A stretch of DNA of 64,000 nt from Paenibacillus sp. Root52 (GCF_001426865.1 NZ_LMFO01000002.1:1470-65469); one strand, 5' to 3'. Numbered from the stretch's first letter, positions 43,903 to 53,633 are shown. A program made the numbers and translations. The notes: generated by a model from the sequence alone, not told the origin.

Positions 43903-46020
43903 TCATGATGCGTGTACGTTCAATTTCTCCAGAAACGGCTCTAGTTTATCCACAACATAATGGCTTCCGCCACGGCCGTTCACTTGTTCAATGACCGCAG
44001 ATATGAGGAAGGAAGGGGATTCGGTATCGAACACTACGACAAATCCGTTCTCTTGTCCTTTCTCTCCCTTCTTCGCTTTTAATTCAGCGGTTCCCGTCTT
44101 AGCGGCTAATGCACCTGGAAGCGAATTAAGGGAGTGAGCTGTTCCACCTGAACGGGTGACAACTTGACCGAGTGCATCCTTAACCGTAGCTGCGACATCA
44201 GGTGTGATGATCACCTCGGGTTCAGACGTTTCTTTGCCTACAATCAGTACAGGCTTCACCATTTTCCCTTCATTAATAAAGGGCGTAAACGAAGTCGCTA
44301 GATGGATCGGAGACATTAACATCTCTCCTTGACCGTAGGACGTATCAGCGAGAAGTACCTCTGATGCGAGATCGAGATGTGCCTCATTCGCATACTGACT
44401 TGGCTTCAAATACAATTCGTCCAATCCGAAGTTATCACCGAATCCAAACTTTTGAATACCTTCAATAAATTTGGCACTGCCCATCTCAATGGCTTCTTGG
44501 GCAAAATAGATATTGTCTGAATATACCAAGGCATCGACCATATTCACCGGTGATACACTCTTCACACGTTTCACATAATAACCGCCCCAGCTCTCATCCT
44601 TACGCCATTGTAAACCAGGGATATCATGTTCTTTATCCGCAGTAGTTACGTTCTCCATGAGTCCTGCTGCTGCTGTGATTGCTTTGAAGGTTGACCCTGG
44701 TGCATAACGATTCGTGAAGCGATTAATAAAAGGTAGCCTTTCATCAGCGGAATACGCATCCCACTCTGCCTGCGTAAGACCTGTAACCATTTTATTCGGA
44801 TCGTAGGCTGGTGCACTAACCATAGCAAGTAGATGACCATCTGTCGGATTCATAAGCACCATCGCTCCGGCATCTCCACCGCTGGAAAGGGTCTGATACA
44901 ATTTTTGCTGTGTTTGCGCATCAATGGTCAACTGCACATCTTGTCCATCAACCGCGTCATGACGAATCAGCTCAGATTGGACATTTCCTAGTTCATCCGT
45001 AATCTCAATCAAGCCACCTCGCTCGCCGCGAAGTTGTTTCTCCATGGATTGCTCCAGACCGGCTTTACCAATCCAGTCCTCAGCCCGGTAATAACCTTCG
45101 GTATCTTTCTCCAGATCCTCTTTCGTCACTTTACGCACATAACCAACCAGATGAGCAGCCGCTTCACCCAGCGGGTAGTATCGAATCGTCTTGGATTGCA
45201 GCTTCACGCCATTTAGCCCGTCAGGCACCTTGGATTCATCGGTCGTAGCAATCGGTACAAAATATTCTGGCTTCACCCACTTTTGCTCTAACGCCTTCGT
45301 AATAACGTCTGATGATACCTTGTAATGCTGAGCAATCTGGGCAATCTTAGCCTCCGGGCTCTCGTCTAGCTCCCCTGGTACGATGCCCCATTCATTGATC
45401 GTACCTTTTGTCGCAAGAGGCATTCCTCCATGATCTACAATGTTGCCACGTTCCGGAAATAGTGTCCGGACTCTCACCTTACTGCCTTTAACCATATCTT
45501 TGAGAATCATCGACGGCTGCCAATCAATCCGCCAGACTTTGGTGCCATCCTCAAGCTCTTGTCTGACAAGCTTCAAGGACTGGGTCTCGTTCACGTCGCC
45601 AAGCAAGGTTGTCAACTGCAGATTATAGTCCACTTCGTAGATGTCAGGGTTGGGTGCGTCGGCACTTGCTTCTCCACTTGCTCCTGATTCTGATTCATTG
45701 GAATCCGCTGTCGTTTCGGTGGCCTGTGGCTTCACTTCTGCCTTGACCTCGGATACCTCCATGCCGGAGTAGATTGCGTTATACTTTTCCACGAACTGTT
45801 CTCTACTCAGTCCAGACTCATCCAGTGAAGCAGGCGTCATCATCGTATATAGCTGATCGAATTCCTTCTTCTGCAAATGGTCTATGTACTGTGTTACAGT
45901 GGCCTCTGGCTTCGCTTCTTCAGCTTTGCTGTTCTGCATATATAAGTACATTCCGACTCCACCCGCAAATAAGATTGGGAGTAGTCCGTACAAAATTTTA
46001 TGTTTCTTTTTCATGGTCAT
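43903..46020 (-). CDS. Class B penicillin-binding protein with MecA-N domain
   Basis: A 705-residue transpeptidase anchored outside the membrane (helix about 9-27). An NTF2-like MecA-N domain (about 35-165) is interrupted by a Thr/Glu/Ser-rich insert, then the PBP dimerisation domain (about 185-340) and the transpeptidase (about 370-700). The SxxK motif is STFK, then SDN for SxN and KTGT for KTG. Closest in plan to B. subtilis PBP3 (pbpC) and staphylococcal PBP2a. GAGGTGAT lies four bases before ATG 46020; ATG 46014 is an alternative. It cross-links peptidoglycan and may have low beta-lactam affinity, as family relatives do. Confidence 0.93.
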   Translation of the reverse strand: MTMKKKHKILYGLLPILFAGGVGMYLYMQNSKAEEAKPEATVTQYIDHLQKKEFDQLYTMMTPASLDESGLSREQFVEKYNAIYSGMEVSEVKAEVKPQATETTADSNESESGASGEASADAPNPDIYEVDYNLQLTTLLGDVNETQSLKLVRQELEDGTKVWRIDWQPSMILKDMVKGSKVRVRTLFPERGNIVDHGGMPLATKGTINEWGIVPGELDESPEAKIAQIAQHYKVSSDVITKALEQKWVKPEYFVPIATTDESKVPDGLNGVKLQSKTIRYYPLGEAAAHLVGYVRKVTKEDLEKDTEGYYRAEDWIGKAGLEQSMEKQLRGERGGLIEITDELGNVQSELIRHDAVDGQDVQLTIDAQTQQKLYQTLSSGGDAGAMVLMNPTDGHLLAMVSAPAYDPNKMVTGLTQAEWDAYSADERLPFINRFTNRYAPGSTFKAITAAAGLMENVTTADKEHDIPGLQWRKDESWGGYYVKRVKSVSPVNMVDALVYSDNIYFAQEAIEMGSAKFIEGIQKFGFGDNFGLDELYLKPSQYANEAHLDLASEVLLADTSYGQGEMLMSPIHLATSFTPFINEGKMVKPVLIVGKETSEPEVIITPDVAATVKDALGQVVTRSGGTAHSLNSLPGALAAKTGTAELKAKKGEKGQENGFVVVFDTESPSFLISAVIEQVNGRGGSHYVVDKLEPFLEKLNVHAS

Positions 46021-46161
46021 ATCACCTCTACAATATACTATAGATTTCCAAGCTCATTTAAACAATGGCACAAATCTGACGATTTTATCATAAAAAATAG
46101 CCGAATACTCACATAATATGTTTAAATAAGGAGAGTGAAATTACTGCAAAGGAGCCCGATG

Positions 46162-46566
46162 ATGGAAATCAGCTATTTTTTACTCCCCAAAGCCGAAGTG
46201 GCCTATATCAAGTCCTCCGCTTCCATGAAGGATGCGATCGAGCAGCTTGAAGCGCAGCATTATACTGCCATACCCGTAATTGATCAGGATGGAAAATATG
46301 TTGCTACCCTGTCCGAAGGTGACTTGTTATGGAAAATGCGAAGTACACCTGGATTGACTTTTGATAATATGGATCAGGTAGAGGTACATGAGATTAACAA
46401 CCGTGTGTACAATGAATGCGTATACATTGAGGCCGAGATGGAGGATATGCTGACATTGGCAGCCGATCAAAATTTCGTACCTGTTGTTGATGTAGATCGT
46501 GTGTTCCTCGGCATCATCCGTCGCAAAGACATTATCGAATACTATACGCGCAACATCTCTGATTAG
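46162..46566 (+). CDS. CBS-domain protein
   Basis: A 134-residue protein made of one CBS pair. The first repeat has DAIEQLEAQHYTAIPVIDQDG and the second TLAADQNFVPVVDVDRVFLG, followed by IIRRKDIIEYY. The family binds adenine nucleotides and regulates partners. ATG at 46162 follows AAAGGAG by seven bases; another ATG lies three bases earlier, and a GTG at 46135 is too close to AAGGAG. It is similar to B. subtilis YkuL/YtoI-type CBS proteins. No partner gene adjoins it. Confidence 0.88.
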   Translation: MEISYFLLPKAEVAYIKSSASMKDAIEQLEAQHYTAIPVIDQDGKYVATLSEGDLLWKMRSTPGLTFDNMDQVEVHEINNRVYNECVYIEAEMEDMLTLAADQNFVPVVDVDRVFLGIIRRKDIIEYYTRNISD

Positions 46567-46640
46567 AGCAATACCACTTGCCCGCTGCACACTACATAGC
46601 ACCAAGCTAAGCCGTTGTACAGAGGTGAAACAAATAAGGC

Positions 46641-46660
46641 GAGCCGCGGCTCGTCTTTTT
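46641..46660 (+). terminator. Terminator of the CBS gene
   Basis: GAGCCGCGGCTC is a perfect palindrome extended by GCGAG/CTCGT pairing and followed by five T. Confidence 0.85.
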
Positions 46661-46761
46661 GCATGATTTTTGGCTATGACACTTGGGTATGTCACCAGGC
46701 TAGGTCGTAACTTGCTCTCCGCTGAAATTCACTTCAATTTTACTTCAATGTAACCGTTCCT

Positions 46762-47211
46762 TCATTGCGTAGGTTCCTCATTGAGCTTGAAATACCATTC
46801 TAGAAATAAGTTAAAATTCGACCATTGCGGTGTACTCTCTCCCCGAAGGAAACGCTCAATCGATTCGCCTAGCTCAACCAAAATGACTTCACCCGTCACT
46901 CGATTATAAAAGAACCCACCTTCACCCTCGAAGCTATCCAGCGGGATATAAGCATCCGGCAGCCCTAACGTGAGCTGCGCCACAGTAATATCTTCCATAT
47001 AAACGGTATTCACCATAAACCAACAAATCTGATAAAGCTCCTGATTTCTACTATAGAATGTAGGACCATCCTCAGCATGCAAATAAAATTGCGCAAAATC
47101 AGACTCCCGAGCAATCCCCAGTTTCCGTAACGCTTCTTCATAATCTGCCGGGACATCTTCATGCCACCAGCCTTGATCCTCACAATACTCCATCACCCGA
47201 GTTGATAACAT
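46762..47211 (-). CDS. SUKH (SMI1/KNR4)-type protein
   Basis: A 149-residue protein with the SUKH pattern: an early FAQFYLHAEDGPTF, LPDAYIPLDSFEGEGGFFYN and VTGEVILVELGESIERF, then a late Trp-rich helix. The family includes immunity proteins of polymorphic toxins and general adaptors. No toxin gene is visible nearby. AGGAGG lies seven bases before the ATG. It stands alone. Confidence 0.75.
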   Translation of the reverse strand: MLSTRVMEYCEDQGWWHEDVPADYEEALRKLGIARESDFAQFYLHAEDGPTFYSRNQELYQICWFMVNTVYMEDITVAQLTLGLPDAYIPLDSFEGEGGFFYNRVTGEVILVELGESIERFLRGESTPQWSNFNLFLEWYFKLNEEPTQ

Positions 47212-47253
47212 GATACGCCTCCTAATGATTGAACCTTCTAGAAATTAACCCAT

Positions 47254-47349
47254 CTACGACTTTACGGGAATCCACACTTGAGGCGGAGCACCCTCACCAC
47301 TATATACTTCAAGCTCTGGAATGCCTGCATGCTCATAAGAGCCTGCTGC
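47254..47349 (-). pseudogene. C-terminal remnant of a GyrI-like/AraC effector-binding protein
   Basis: A minus-strand frame of 31 codons ends in the sequence GIPELEVYSGEGAPPQVWIP then VKS. That is the usual ending of GyrI-like effector-binding domains, in which a Glu and the IWIPVK strand close the fold. The frame is blocked by two stops just upstream, and no N-terminal part is found, so it looks like a decayed gene. Confidence 0.45.
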
Positions 47350-47522
47350 TCAATAACGTTATACTTTACATTCATCACCAATTCCCCTCTCCAATTCGCG
47401 CGCTCGCGTCTTCCTTCAGGATGACCTATAACTACTCTATCAAAAGAATCTATCGAATGGAAATATGCAACCTTTCCTGCCGACGTTCGTCTAATCACTA
47501 ATTACGGAATAAGGAGATGACT

Positions 47523-48128
47523 ATGCGGATAACTTGCGAAGCTGGTACTGGATTTACGATTGGAATGATTGCACTTCAACCAGAGGCACTGGACGTAGAC
47601 TGCTCCAGCAGCCAGATCACTAATGTGGTTGATCCTGAACGGATCGCTATTCCCTATGTGGAAGATGAAGAATACGGCGCGTGCTTCGACACGATGAGCA
47701 TGATGGAGGGCACATATCAAGAGGAATTTGGAAAGAGTTATGATGTTGAATTTACCATTGATGTGGACAAGAATGGGTACATTACAGAGTTTGAGCATAC
47801 GTTCCCACTGGAGCGTTATATTGACCTTGTGCAGACACAATCCTATCAAGTAATCCGTACGAATTGGCGTGGTCGGACATTTCACGTAATGACGTACGGA
47901 TACCCTGAAGAAGTGCGCAATCCGAACAATGTCATTTATCGATGCACGAGTGAAGAAGACGTATTTGTAGTAGGTGAAATTGTTCCTTACTCCACTATAT
48001 CATCCACAGGTCAACGCTACGGTATGCTCCATTTCCGTGCCTTAATCTCTGCCAGGGATGATCTCTATCCCCTTAGCTACATGTGCAAACCCGATTTCGA
48101 TCTAACTATTCATGCTTCGGAATCATAG
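47523..48128 (+). CDS. Conserved-looking protein of unknown function
   Basis: A 201-residue soluble protein, acidic, without signal peptide or membrane segment. Notable stretches are YVEDEEYGACFDTM, FTIDVDKNGYITEFEHTF and IPYSTISS-like VPYSTISSTGQRYGMLH. I cannot name the family. ATG at 47523 follows AAGGAG by six bases; an ATG six bases earlier abuts the site. A hairpin terminator candidate follows. Confidence 0.7.
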   Translation: MRITCEAGTGFTIGMIALQPEALDVDCSSSQITNVVDPERIAIPYVEDEEYGACFDTMSMMEGTYQEEFGKSYDVEFTIDVDKNGYITEFEHTFPLERYIDLVQTQSYQVIRTNWRGRTFHVMTYGYPEEVRNPNNVIYRCTSEEDVFVVGEIVPYSTISSTGQRYGMLHFRALISARDDLYPLSYMCKPDFDLTIHASES

Positions 48129-48147
48129 TTTGGCGATACATAATATG

Positions 48148-48193
48148 AAAGAGCGCTAGGTTTCCCCATGACGTGGGTTCACCTGCGCTCTTT
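48148..48193. terminator. Terminator candidate
   Basis: AAAGAGCGC and GCGCTCTTT form a perfect nine-base stem with AGGT/ACCT inside. T-tracts are only three bases, so strength is doubtful. Confidence 0.55.
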
Positions 48194-48324
48194 GATGATA
48201 GTGAAGCATAAAGTCCCTTTGGCATGTTGCTTATGAGTGCTGCTTGTGGGGATTATCTGGTGCTATTTGCACGATTTGAACTCTGATAGGTTACGTCATA
48301 CTACGCATTGCAGCTCCTACAATT

Positions 48325-49317
48325 CTAAGACAGCGGTTGACCGAATAGCTTCGCTTTTTCTACCAATGCCTTCTCCAACCTCTCCCGCAATCCACACATC
48401 CACTCAGGCTCATGCGCCCATTGCTGCGCGGCAGATCGAAGTATTCGTACATAGCCGTACAGGTTGGCGAAGCGGCGACATACCGGAAACATCATCTCCA
48501 TATCAACCGTTTCTTCGGATACAGACCAGTATCCTTGCATAAAGGATTGTTTCATACGCTCCCAGTGCTCTGGCTCAATCTCCTCCTGTAAACTATCCAA
48601 TGATTGCTGCACATCCATCGCATACCAGTGAACCATAGCATCATCGAAATCAATGGCATAAAAGGCATGATTCGCCTGATCATAAAATACATTATCCAGT
48701 TCAAAATCATAATGAATGAGACCAAAGTTCTGCTTCGTAACAGGCCAGGATGCTAACACCGTCCGCACAGCATTGACCTCATTCAAAGCCTCTGTCTCAT
48801 CCGAAAACTCCTCTAACACACCTTGCATCCAATCCAGCACTTCTGTATAAGTCCAGCGCCCCGTATGCTCTGGCACATATTGACGGGACACAATGTGCAG
48901 CTCGCCTAACGCCTGACCATAACCGTTAACAATCGTCTCATCCAGATCGACACGAGCCAGTGCTATCCCTGGAACCCGCTTGAACACCGATGCATAATAG
49001 GCTCCCCACGGTGTATGAACCTGAACAAGCTGCTCCCCGTTATGTGATGGAACAGCCTCTAGCGCTCCATATTGATGTCGATGAAGTTCATGCAGGAATG
49101 CTAATTCGGCTTCTATATTCAATTTATCCTTTTCGTCCACAGATGCAAAACGAAGCAACCGAACTTCATCTTGAAATCGGAACGGGTATACCGCATTCGA
49201 CGATATTCGGTAATGTTGGAACATATCCAGCGACTCTGCATCATAGTCCCATTGCTTCAATATCATCTCGGCGAGATCGTGATTGTGGAATAAATATTTT
49301 AGTTTTAACATGGGCAT
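48325..49317 (-). CDS. APH-fold phosphotransferase (CotS/YihE-like)
   Basis: A 330-residue protein kinase-like enzyme of the aminoglycoside phosphotransferase superfamily. The catalytic loop HYDFELDNVFYD near residue 205 carries Asp and Asn, and the metal aspartate is in AIDFDDAMVHW. The N-lobe has VYPFRFQDEVRLLRFA. Members phosphorylate choline, antibiotics, sugars or spore components; the substrate is not predictable. AGGAG lies four bases before ATG 49317, or ten before a second ATG. It has its own terminator region. Confidence 0.85.
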   Translation of the reverse strand: MPMLKLKYLFHNHDLAEMILKQWDYDAESLDMFQHYRISSNAVYPFRFQDEVRLLRFASVDEKDKLNIEAELAFLHELHRHQYGALEAVPSHNGEQLVQVHTPWGAYYASVFKRVPGIALARVDLDETIVNGYGQALGELHIVSRQYVPEHTGRWTYTEVLDWMQGVLEEFSDETEALNEVNAVRTVLASWPVTKQNFGLIHYDFELDNVFYDQANHAFYAIDFDDAMVHWYAMDVQQSLDSLQEEIEPEHWERMKQSFMQGYWSVSEETVDMEMMFPVCRRFANLYGYVRILRSAAQQWAHEPEWMCGLRERLEKALVEKAKLFGQPLS

Positions 49318-49808
49318 CTAGCTCCTCATTATTTGATGTCGTTAATACTGCTCGGGCGAGCCTAATAGAAGAAATGATTCCCAGCAGCTATTGCCTGCAA
49401 TAGATCGTTCCATTGACCCGCCACCGGGTTAAATGGCTATTTTGGCGCGCAAAAAACCGCAGGCTATGCCTGCGGTTTTTAAAATTCGTGGTGTACGAGA
49501 AGAAGCGCATAAACAAATAAACCTCGTGATCACCAGGAAAAAAATGCAGTTATATCCCTATGGTCAGCAGTCATCCGATGGTATTCTGAGCAGTATATTG
49601 CCGCACCTAATCCCCGATGTCTGCTGTATCTATTCAGTTCATAATCACCTTAATGGTTGTAGTCATTGCGTTCATCTTAGCCCGTCGTTTCATGACGCTC
49701 ACTCCCTTCGAGAAACCAAGTTATTTCTATATTAATCCATATATTTCATGTAAGCAATTACAAAATTGCCTCACCAATTCATCACTTACCATATAACATC
49801 CACAATAA
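49318..49808. other. Intergenic region with a terminator and a possible short peptide
   Basis: It contains the hairpin 49451-49480, a second imperfect hairpin near 49410-49436 (CCATT..ACCCG/CGGGT..AATGG) and a minus-strand 19-codon frame (49634-49693, MKRRAKMNAMTTTIKVIMN) with GGGAG eight bases upstream of its ATG. The peptide may be real, but I have only the ribosome site as support. Confidence 0.35.
49451..49480. terminator. Bidirectional terminator
   Basis: AAAAAACCGCAGGC and GCCTGCGGTTTTT form a perfect stem with TAT loop and A/T tails on both sides. Confidence 0.93.
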
Positions 49809-50423
49809 TTAGAAAGGATTGATGATCGTAATCCGCTCTACCTTCTCTGTATGTTCTTGGTACCAGATCGTGATCATATCCCCTTGCTTGAGGTCAGATA
49901 ACTGTAAGGCGGAAGCAAAGCTGGACTTGTTATCCTGACTTCCCATCGCCATTCCTCGGGTGATGACCACATCATCATTCACCGTCCATTTCATTTCCTC
50001 ACCTGTTTCATTGATTTCCATATTGGCTCCTGGAAAACTCCCCTGCTGACTGTTGTTGCTGGAACTGGAGGGTTGACCCTTCTGCACCTGCTCCAACAAT
50101 GCCACGTTAATTACATTGCCATCGACAGAGATCACTTTGCCCATGGAATCTGCATTCATCATGCCTCCGCGTATAGCCTCTCGGCTACCTGTACGTACAT
50201 CTGAATCTGTTCCGCCAGCACCACCTCGATTAAAACCTCCGTTAGAATTAGGCGCACCGTTCATACTTCCATCGCCGCCATTCATATTAGGAAATCCAGT
50301 CATACTTGGATTTGAACTTGGCATTGCAATCTGCTGAGACGTGATGGCATCACAGGATACCAACAGGACAGAGCATACAAGCATCATCCATATCAAAGAT
50401 GTAGATCCATTACGTTTTTGCAT
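49809..50423 (-). CDS. Low-complexity lipoprotein coupled to the glycosyltransferase
   Basis: A 204-residue lipoprotein with lipobox LLVSC near residue 24. Residues about 35-80 are Asn/Gly/Met-rich (MNGGDGSMNGAPNSNGG), and residues about 90-200 form a small beta-rich domain (SMGKVISVDGNVINVALL, DLKQGDMITIWYQ) like DUF5666/S1-type folds. It starts five bases after the upstream glycosyltransferase gene, so the two are co-translated. Possibly an accessory of envelope glycan or protein modification. Confidence 0.75.
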   Translation of the reverse strand: MQKRNGSTSLIWMMLVCSVLLVSCDAITSQQIAMPSSNPSMTGFPNMNGGDGSMNGAPNSNGGFNRGGAGGTDSDVRTGSREAIRGGMMNADSMGKVISVDGNVINVALLEQVQKGQPSSSSNNSQQGSFPGANMEINETGEEMKWTVNDDVVITRGMAMGSQDNKSSFASALQLSDLKQGDMITIWYQEHTEKVERITIINPF

Positions 50424-50427
50424 ACGG

Positions 50428-52026
50428 TCACCCTTTTCCTAGGAAAGTCTGTGAATTTGGTTTCCAGTCGATTTTCCTTCGAAATACGTAGTCATAAGTA
50501 TCCTTGAAACCCATGTAGGACAGTACAATGAATAGTGGATATACCGGATAAATGTATCTTGACTTGATCTCCCACAAGATATAGAATCCGATAAACCCTA
50601 GAATCACCAATATCAGCGATACCTCATCGTATCTCTTCGCACGTATTGCACCGATCACCCGAATCAGGATGAAACAATACATCAAAAAGTTCATGACATA
50701 TACGACCCAGAGCATACCAACTCGGTACGGCGAATCTCCTGCAAATAATTCTGTCATTGGATTCGTATAACTGTAGGAACCTGCAATCCATGCACCCCCA
50801 CCTCTACCTCTTCCCATATCCGTTCGACTTTCATTACCGATGCCATATCGATCCATCTGATAGGTACCCTCAGTCCACGTCCATATGACCTTCTTATAGT
50901 ACATTTCCGCCAGTTCAGCTAAGCTTGCCTCGGATAACTTTCTCTCAATCTCTTGTTTGAATAACGCTGTACTTGTCGCTTGGTTATAATTCGCCTCTCT
51001 CTGATAGATTCGATAACTCTCCATATTGTCCCAGAAGCCGAATCGCTCCAGATTAATCCCCATATTGAGCCACATATAGATCGGTGCCGAGTTCTCGTTC
51101 ACGGATCCTTCAACGGTATCCGTTGATTGCAGCACTGCATTCTGCGTCCAGCTTGGAACATTAAATAGAATCGCCAGTATGCCGATGGATGCTATTGCTT
51201 TCTTTACGCCGACATTCCGCCAATTCATCAGGATATACAGAATAGCAGCAATCAGAATGACCGCACCAACACTTCGGAAATAGTTACCTATCGCCAATAG
51301 AACAGCAGCTATAATCAACGTGCTCCACGACTTTTTGTTCATAAATCGAATCAAGCAGTATAAGGAGGATGTAAAAAAAGCGGTCGCAATCACATCGTTA
51401 TAGATCAGATTGTTCATAAATAACGACGGAAGATACGTCGCTGCAAAGATTAAAATGCCATAATCCCGCGCTGTAGATCTGCGATTCAATTGTTTATAGA
51501 TCAGATAAATCATGTAGGTCGTTACGAGTGAAAAGAAAATATTAAATAGCTTAATAACTAGATAGTTGTCTGGAAACAAGGACAGCAAGGTTTTTAAATA
51601 GAGCACAATTGAGAAATTGAATGGAAACATATGCAGATATCCACCTGTCTCAAACGAGGAATAGTCCTGATCATAGAGCATATTCATCGCCAGAGAGAGC
51701 ACGGTCTGTGAATCATCTGTAGGCACACGAGGGAACAGAAAAATAATGCCCACCTGCACGATAAACGAACAAAGTAACACCACAGGAATAACCACCTTGG
51801 GGCGGAATTTATCCAGTGTCAGACAGATTCTGTAGAGCAGGATGCTAGATACGAGCAGCACGATAATGATTGGAATGAATATGCCCCATTGCTGCACTTC
51901 TAATATGGGATTATCTCCATACATGGCGTAATTGTATTGCGCCCTGAGAAAGAAGGACGAAGCGATAAACAGCCCAATACATAACGCCATAATGAGATAG
52001 AGCGTCTGATGAATTACTTTAAACAT
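50428..52026 (-). CDS. Polytopic glycosyltransferase of the PMT/GT39-like (GT-C) type
   Basis: A 532-residue membrane protein with about 12 helices. After the first two helices a region contains RVPTDDSQTVLSLAMNMLYDQ; the acidic pair in this first loop is where GT-C enzymes hold their catalytic residue. The long hydrophilic loop (about 295-400) and WEIKSRYIYPVYPLF near the end match dolichol-phosphate mannosyltransferase-like bacterial proteins. Polyprenyl-phosphate sugar is the expected donor. It forms an operon with the following lipoprotein and diverges from the CAP gene. Confidence 0.82.
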   Translation of the reverse strand: MFKVIHQTLYLIMALCIGLFIASSFFLRAQYNYAMYGDNPILEVQQWGIFIPIIIVLLVSSILLYRICLTLDKFRPKVVIPVVLLCSFIVQVGIIFLFPRVPTDDSQTVLSLAMNMLYDQDYSSFETGGYLHMFPFNFSIVLYLKTLLSLFPDNYLVIKLFNIFFSLVTTYMIYLIYKQLNRRSTARDYGILIFAATYLPSLFMNNLIYNDVIATAFFTSSLYCLIRFMNKKSWSTLIIAAVLLAIGNYFRSVGAVILIAAILYILMNWRNVGVKKAIASIGILAILFNVPSWTQNAVLQSTDTVEGSVNENSAPIYMWLNMGINLERFGFWDNMESYRIYQREANYNQATSTALFKQEIERKLSEASLAELAEMYYKKVIWTWTEGTYQMDRYGIGNESRTDMGRGRGGGAWIAGSYSYTNPMTELFAGDSPYRVGMLWVVYVMNFLMYCFILIRVIGAIRAKRYDEVSLILVILGFIGFYILWEIKSRYIYPVYPLFIVLSYMGFKDTYDYVFRRKIDWKPNSQTFLGKG

Positions 52027-52192
52027 GTCACAACTCCTTTTCCATTACAGGATTCGAACAGTATTATAAGGTCTCTAACTGAAAAATCGCTGAATTCAAG
52101 GAGAGCAAAGCTAACGAAAGATACCTCTACTGTCGATAATAACCATTGGATACATAATATTAAAATTTATAATTAAAAAAGGAGATTGAAAC

Positions 52193-53602
52193 ATGTTTAA
52201 TCGTAAACGCTACATCCGTTCGTTATTAGCAGTACCTTTAGCTGGTCTACTACTCGTTTTGCTTGCATCCCAGCAGGCTTCGGCAGCTCCCATCGACAGT
52301 TTGTTACCTGAGCGGAGCGAGCAAGAAATTACTCAGAAATGGAATGAATGGATGAGTGAGAAAGATAAATCAGTTACGTTCACCGAGACAGCTTCCGCTA
52401 TGGCTCCTTATATTGCGGGGAAAATTAGTGATTCTTCCTTAGAGCACGCCCTGAATGCAGCTAACTTTTATCGTTTCCTGTCAGGACTCGAGGGGGATCT
52501 CGTTCTAGATGCTGCGCTCAATCAACAAGCACAACATGGCGCAGTCGTTATTTCTACATCGGCGCTGTCGCATTACCCACCTCAACCGGCGGACATGCCA
52601 AAGGACTTTTACGACTTAGGTGCCAAGTCGGCATCAAGTTCCAACCTGTTTGCAGCCTACAGCTCCAGAGGGAACGTCGCGGTCAACAGTGTTGAAGCTT
52701 ATATGGATGATTCAGATGCAAGCAACATTGCTGCACTAGGTCATCGGCGCTGGATTTTGAGCACACAATTGAAGAAAACTGGATTCGGTGTTGCGTACCG
52801 TGATAACAAGTCGTATGCCAACCAGTTCAGTACCATGCAGGTTCTCGATACCAGCCGTGCGGAAAAGGTAAACTATAATTACAGCTTGTATCCGAATAAA
52901 GGGGATTTCCCGATTGAAGCATTCAAAAGCTCTCAAGCTTGGTCCGTACAACTGAATCCCGATGTCTTCGCGAAGCCTTCCCAATCGAATGTGCGAGTTG
53001 AGGTTGTTCGTTCATCAGATCAACGGACGTGGGTATTAGGAGCCAATCATAAGAACAGCACTGACCCTTCAGGGGCATACTTTAATGTAAATAACGATTC
53101 TTATGCATACAATTACGCTATCATTTTCCGTCCAGATCAGATCCAGTCTTTGAAAGAAAATGACACGTTTAACATCCGAATCACAGGTCTGAAGAAGAAA
53201 GACGGCTCCAATGCCGAGATTTCGTATCAAACCCGATTCTTCTCTGTAAATAAGACACAACCGAATCCGGGAGTAGACCCCGGTACACAGGAACCAGATC
53301 CCCAAGATATCTTGGATAATTTCCTAGTTAAATTTCAATACACAGCAGACCGTACGTTAAAGATTAATGGGACACTGTTGAAATACGCTAACCAAAGCTT
53401 CACCTTCCAGATTTATGGACCATCACCCGATGAGAGCCATATCAGAACAGTCACTGTAAATGTAGATGCACGTGGTAGATTCGGTCTTACACTGCCTAAC
53501 CTGTCCGCTTCCGATCTCAACATTTACATGAAGGTCAGCGATGATATTACCTATCTCATTACAGCGGCTGGCAACTCAAACGTGACCTACTATATTAATT
53601 AA
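52193..53602 (+). CDS. Secreted CAP-domain (SCP-like) protein
   Basis: A 469-residue exported protein. A signal peptide (about 1-31) ends at QQASAA. The CAP region (about 85-220) shows ALNAANFYRFLSGL, DAALNQQAQHGAVV, LSHYPPQP and the late histidine in GHRRWILS, as in the Paenibacillus/Bacillus CAP family. The C-terminal 100 residues look like an immunoglobulin-type fold (FTFQIYGPSPDESHI). GGAG lies ten bases before the ATG. A bidirectional terminator follows. Function of CAP proteins is often protease- or lipid-related and not certain. Confidence 0.87.
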   Translation: MFNRKRYIRSLLAVPLAGLLLVLLASQQASAAPIDSLLPERSEQEITQKWNEWMSEKDKSVTFTETASAMAPYIAGKISDSSLEHALNAANFYRFLSGLEGDLVLDAALNQQAQHGAVVISTSALSHYPPQPADMPKDFYDLGAKSASSSNLFAAYSSRGNVAVNSVEAYMDDSDASNIAALGHRRWILSTQLKKTGFGVAYRDNKSYANQFSTMQVLDTSRAEKVNYNYSLYPNKGDFPIEAFKSSQAWSVQLNPDVFAKPSQSNVRVEVVRSSDQRTWVLGANHKNSTDPSGAYFNVNNDSYAYNYAIIFRPDQIQSLKENDTFNIRITGLKKKDGSNAEISYQTRFFSVNKTQPNPGVDPGTQEPDPQDILDNFLVKFQYTADRTLKINGTLLKYANQSFTFQIYGPSPDESHIRTVTVNVDARGRFGLTLPNLSASDLNIYMKVSDDITYLITAAGNSNVTYYIN

Positions 53603-53633
53603 CTAGAAAGATTAAATAGTATCCACAACAACA

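Noticed and set aside
47262..47498. A 78-codon minus-strand frame between the SUKH gene and 47523
   Set aside because: No ribosome site before its first start and no domain; a neighbouring frame carries the GyrI-like ending instead.
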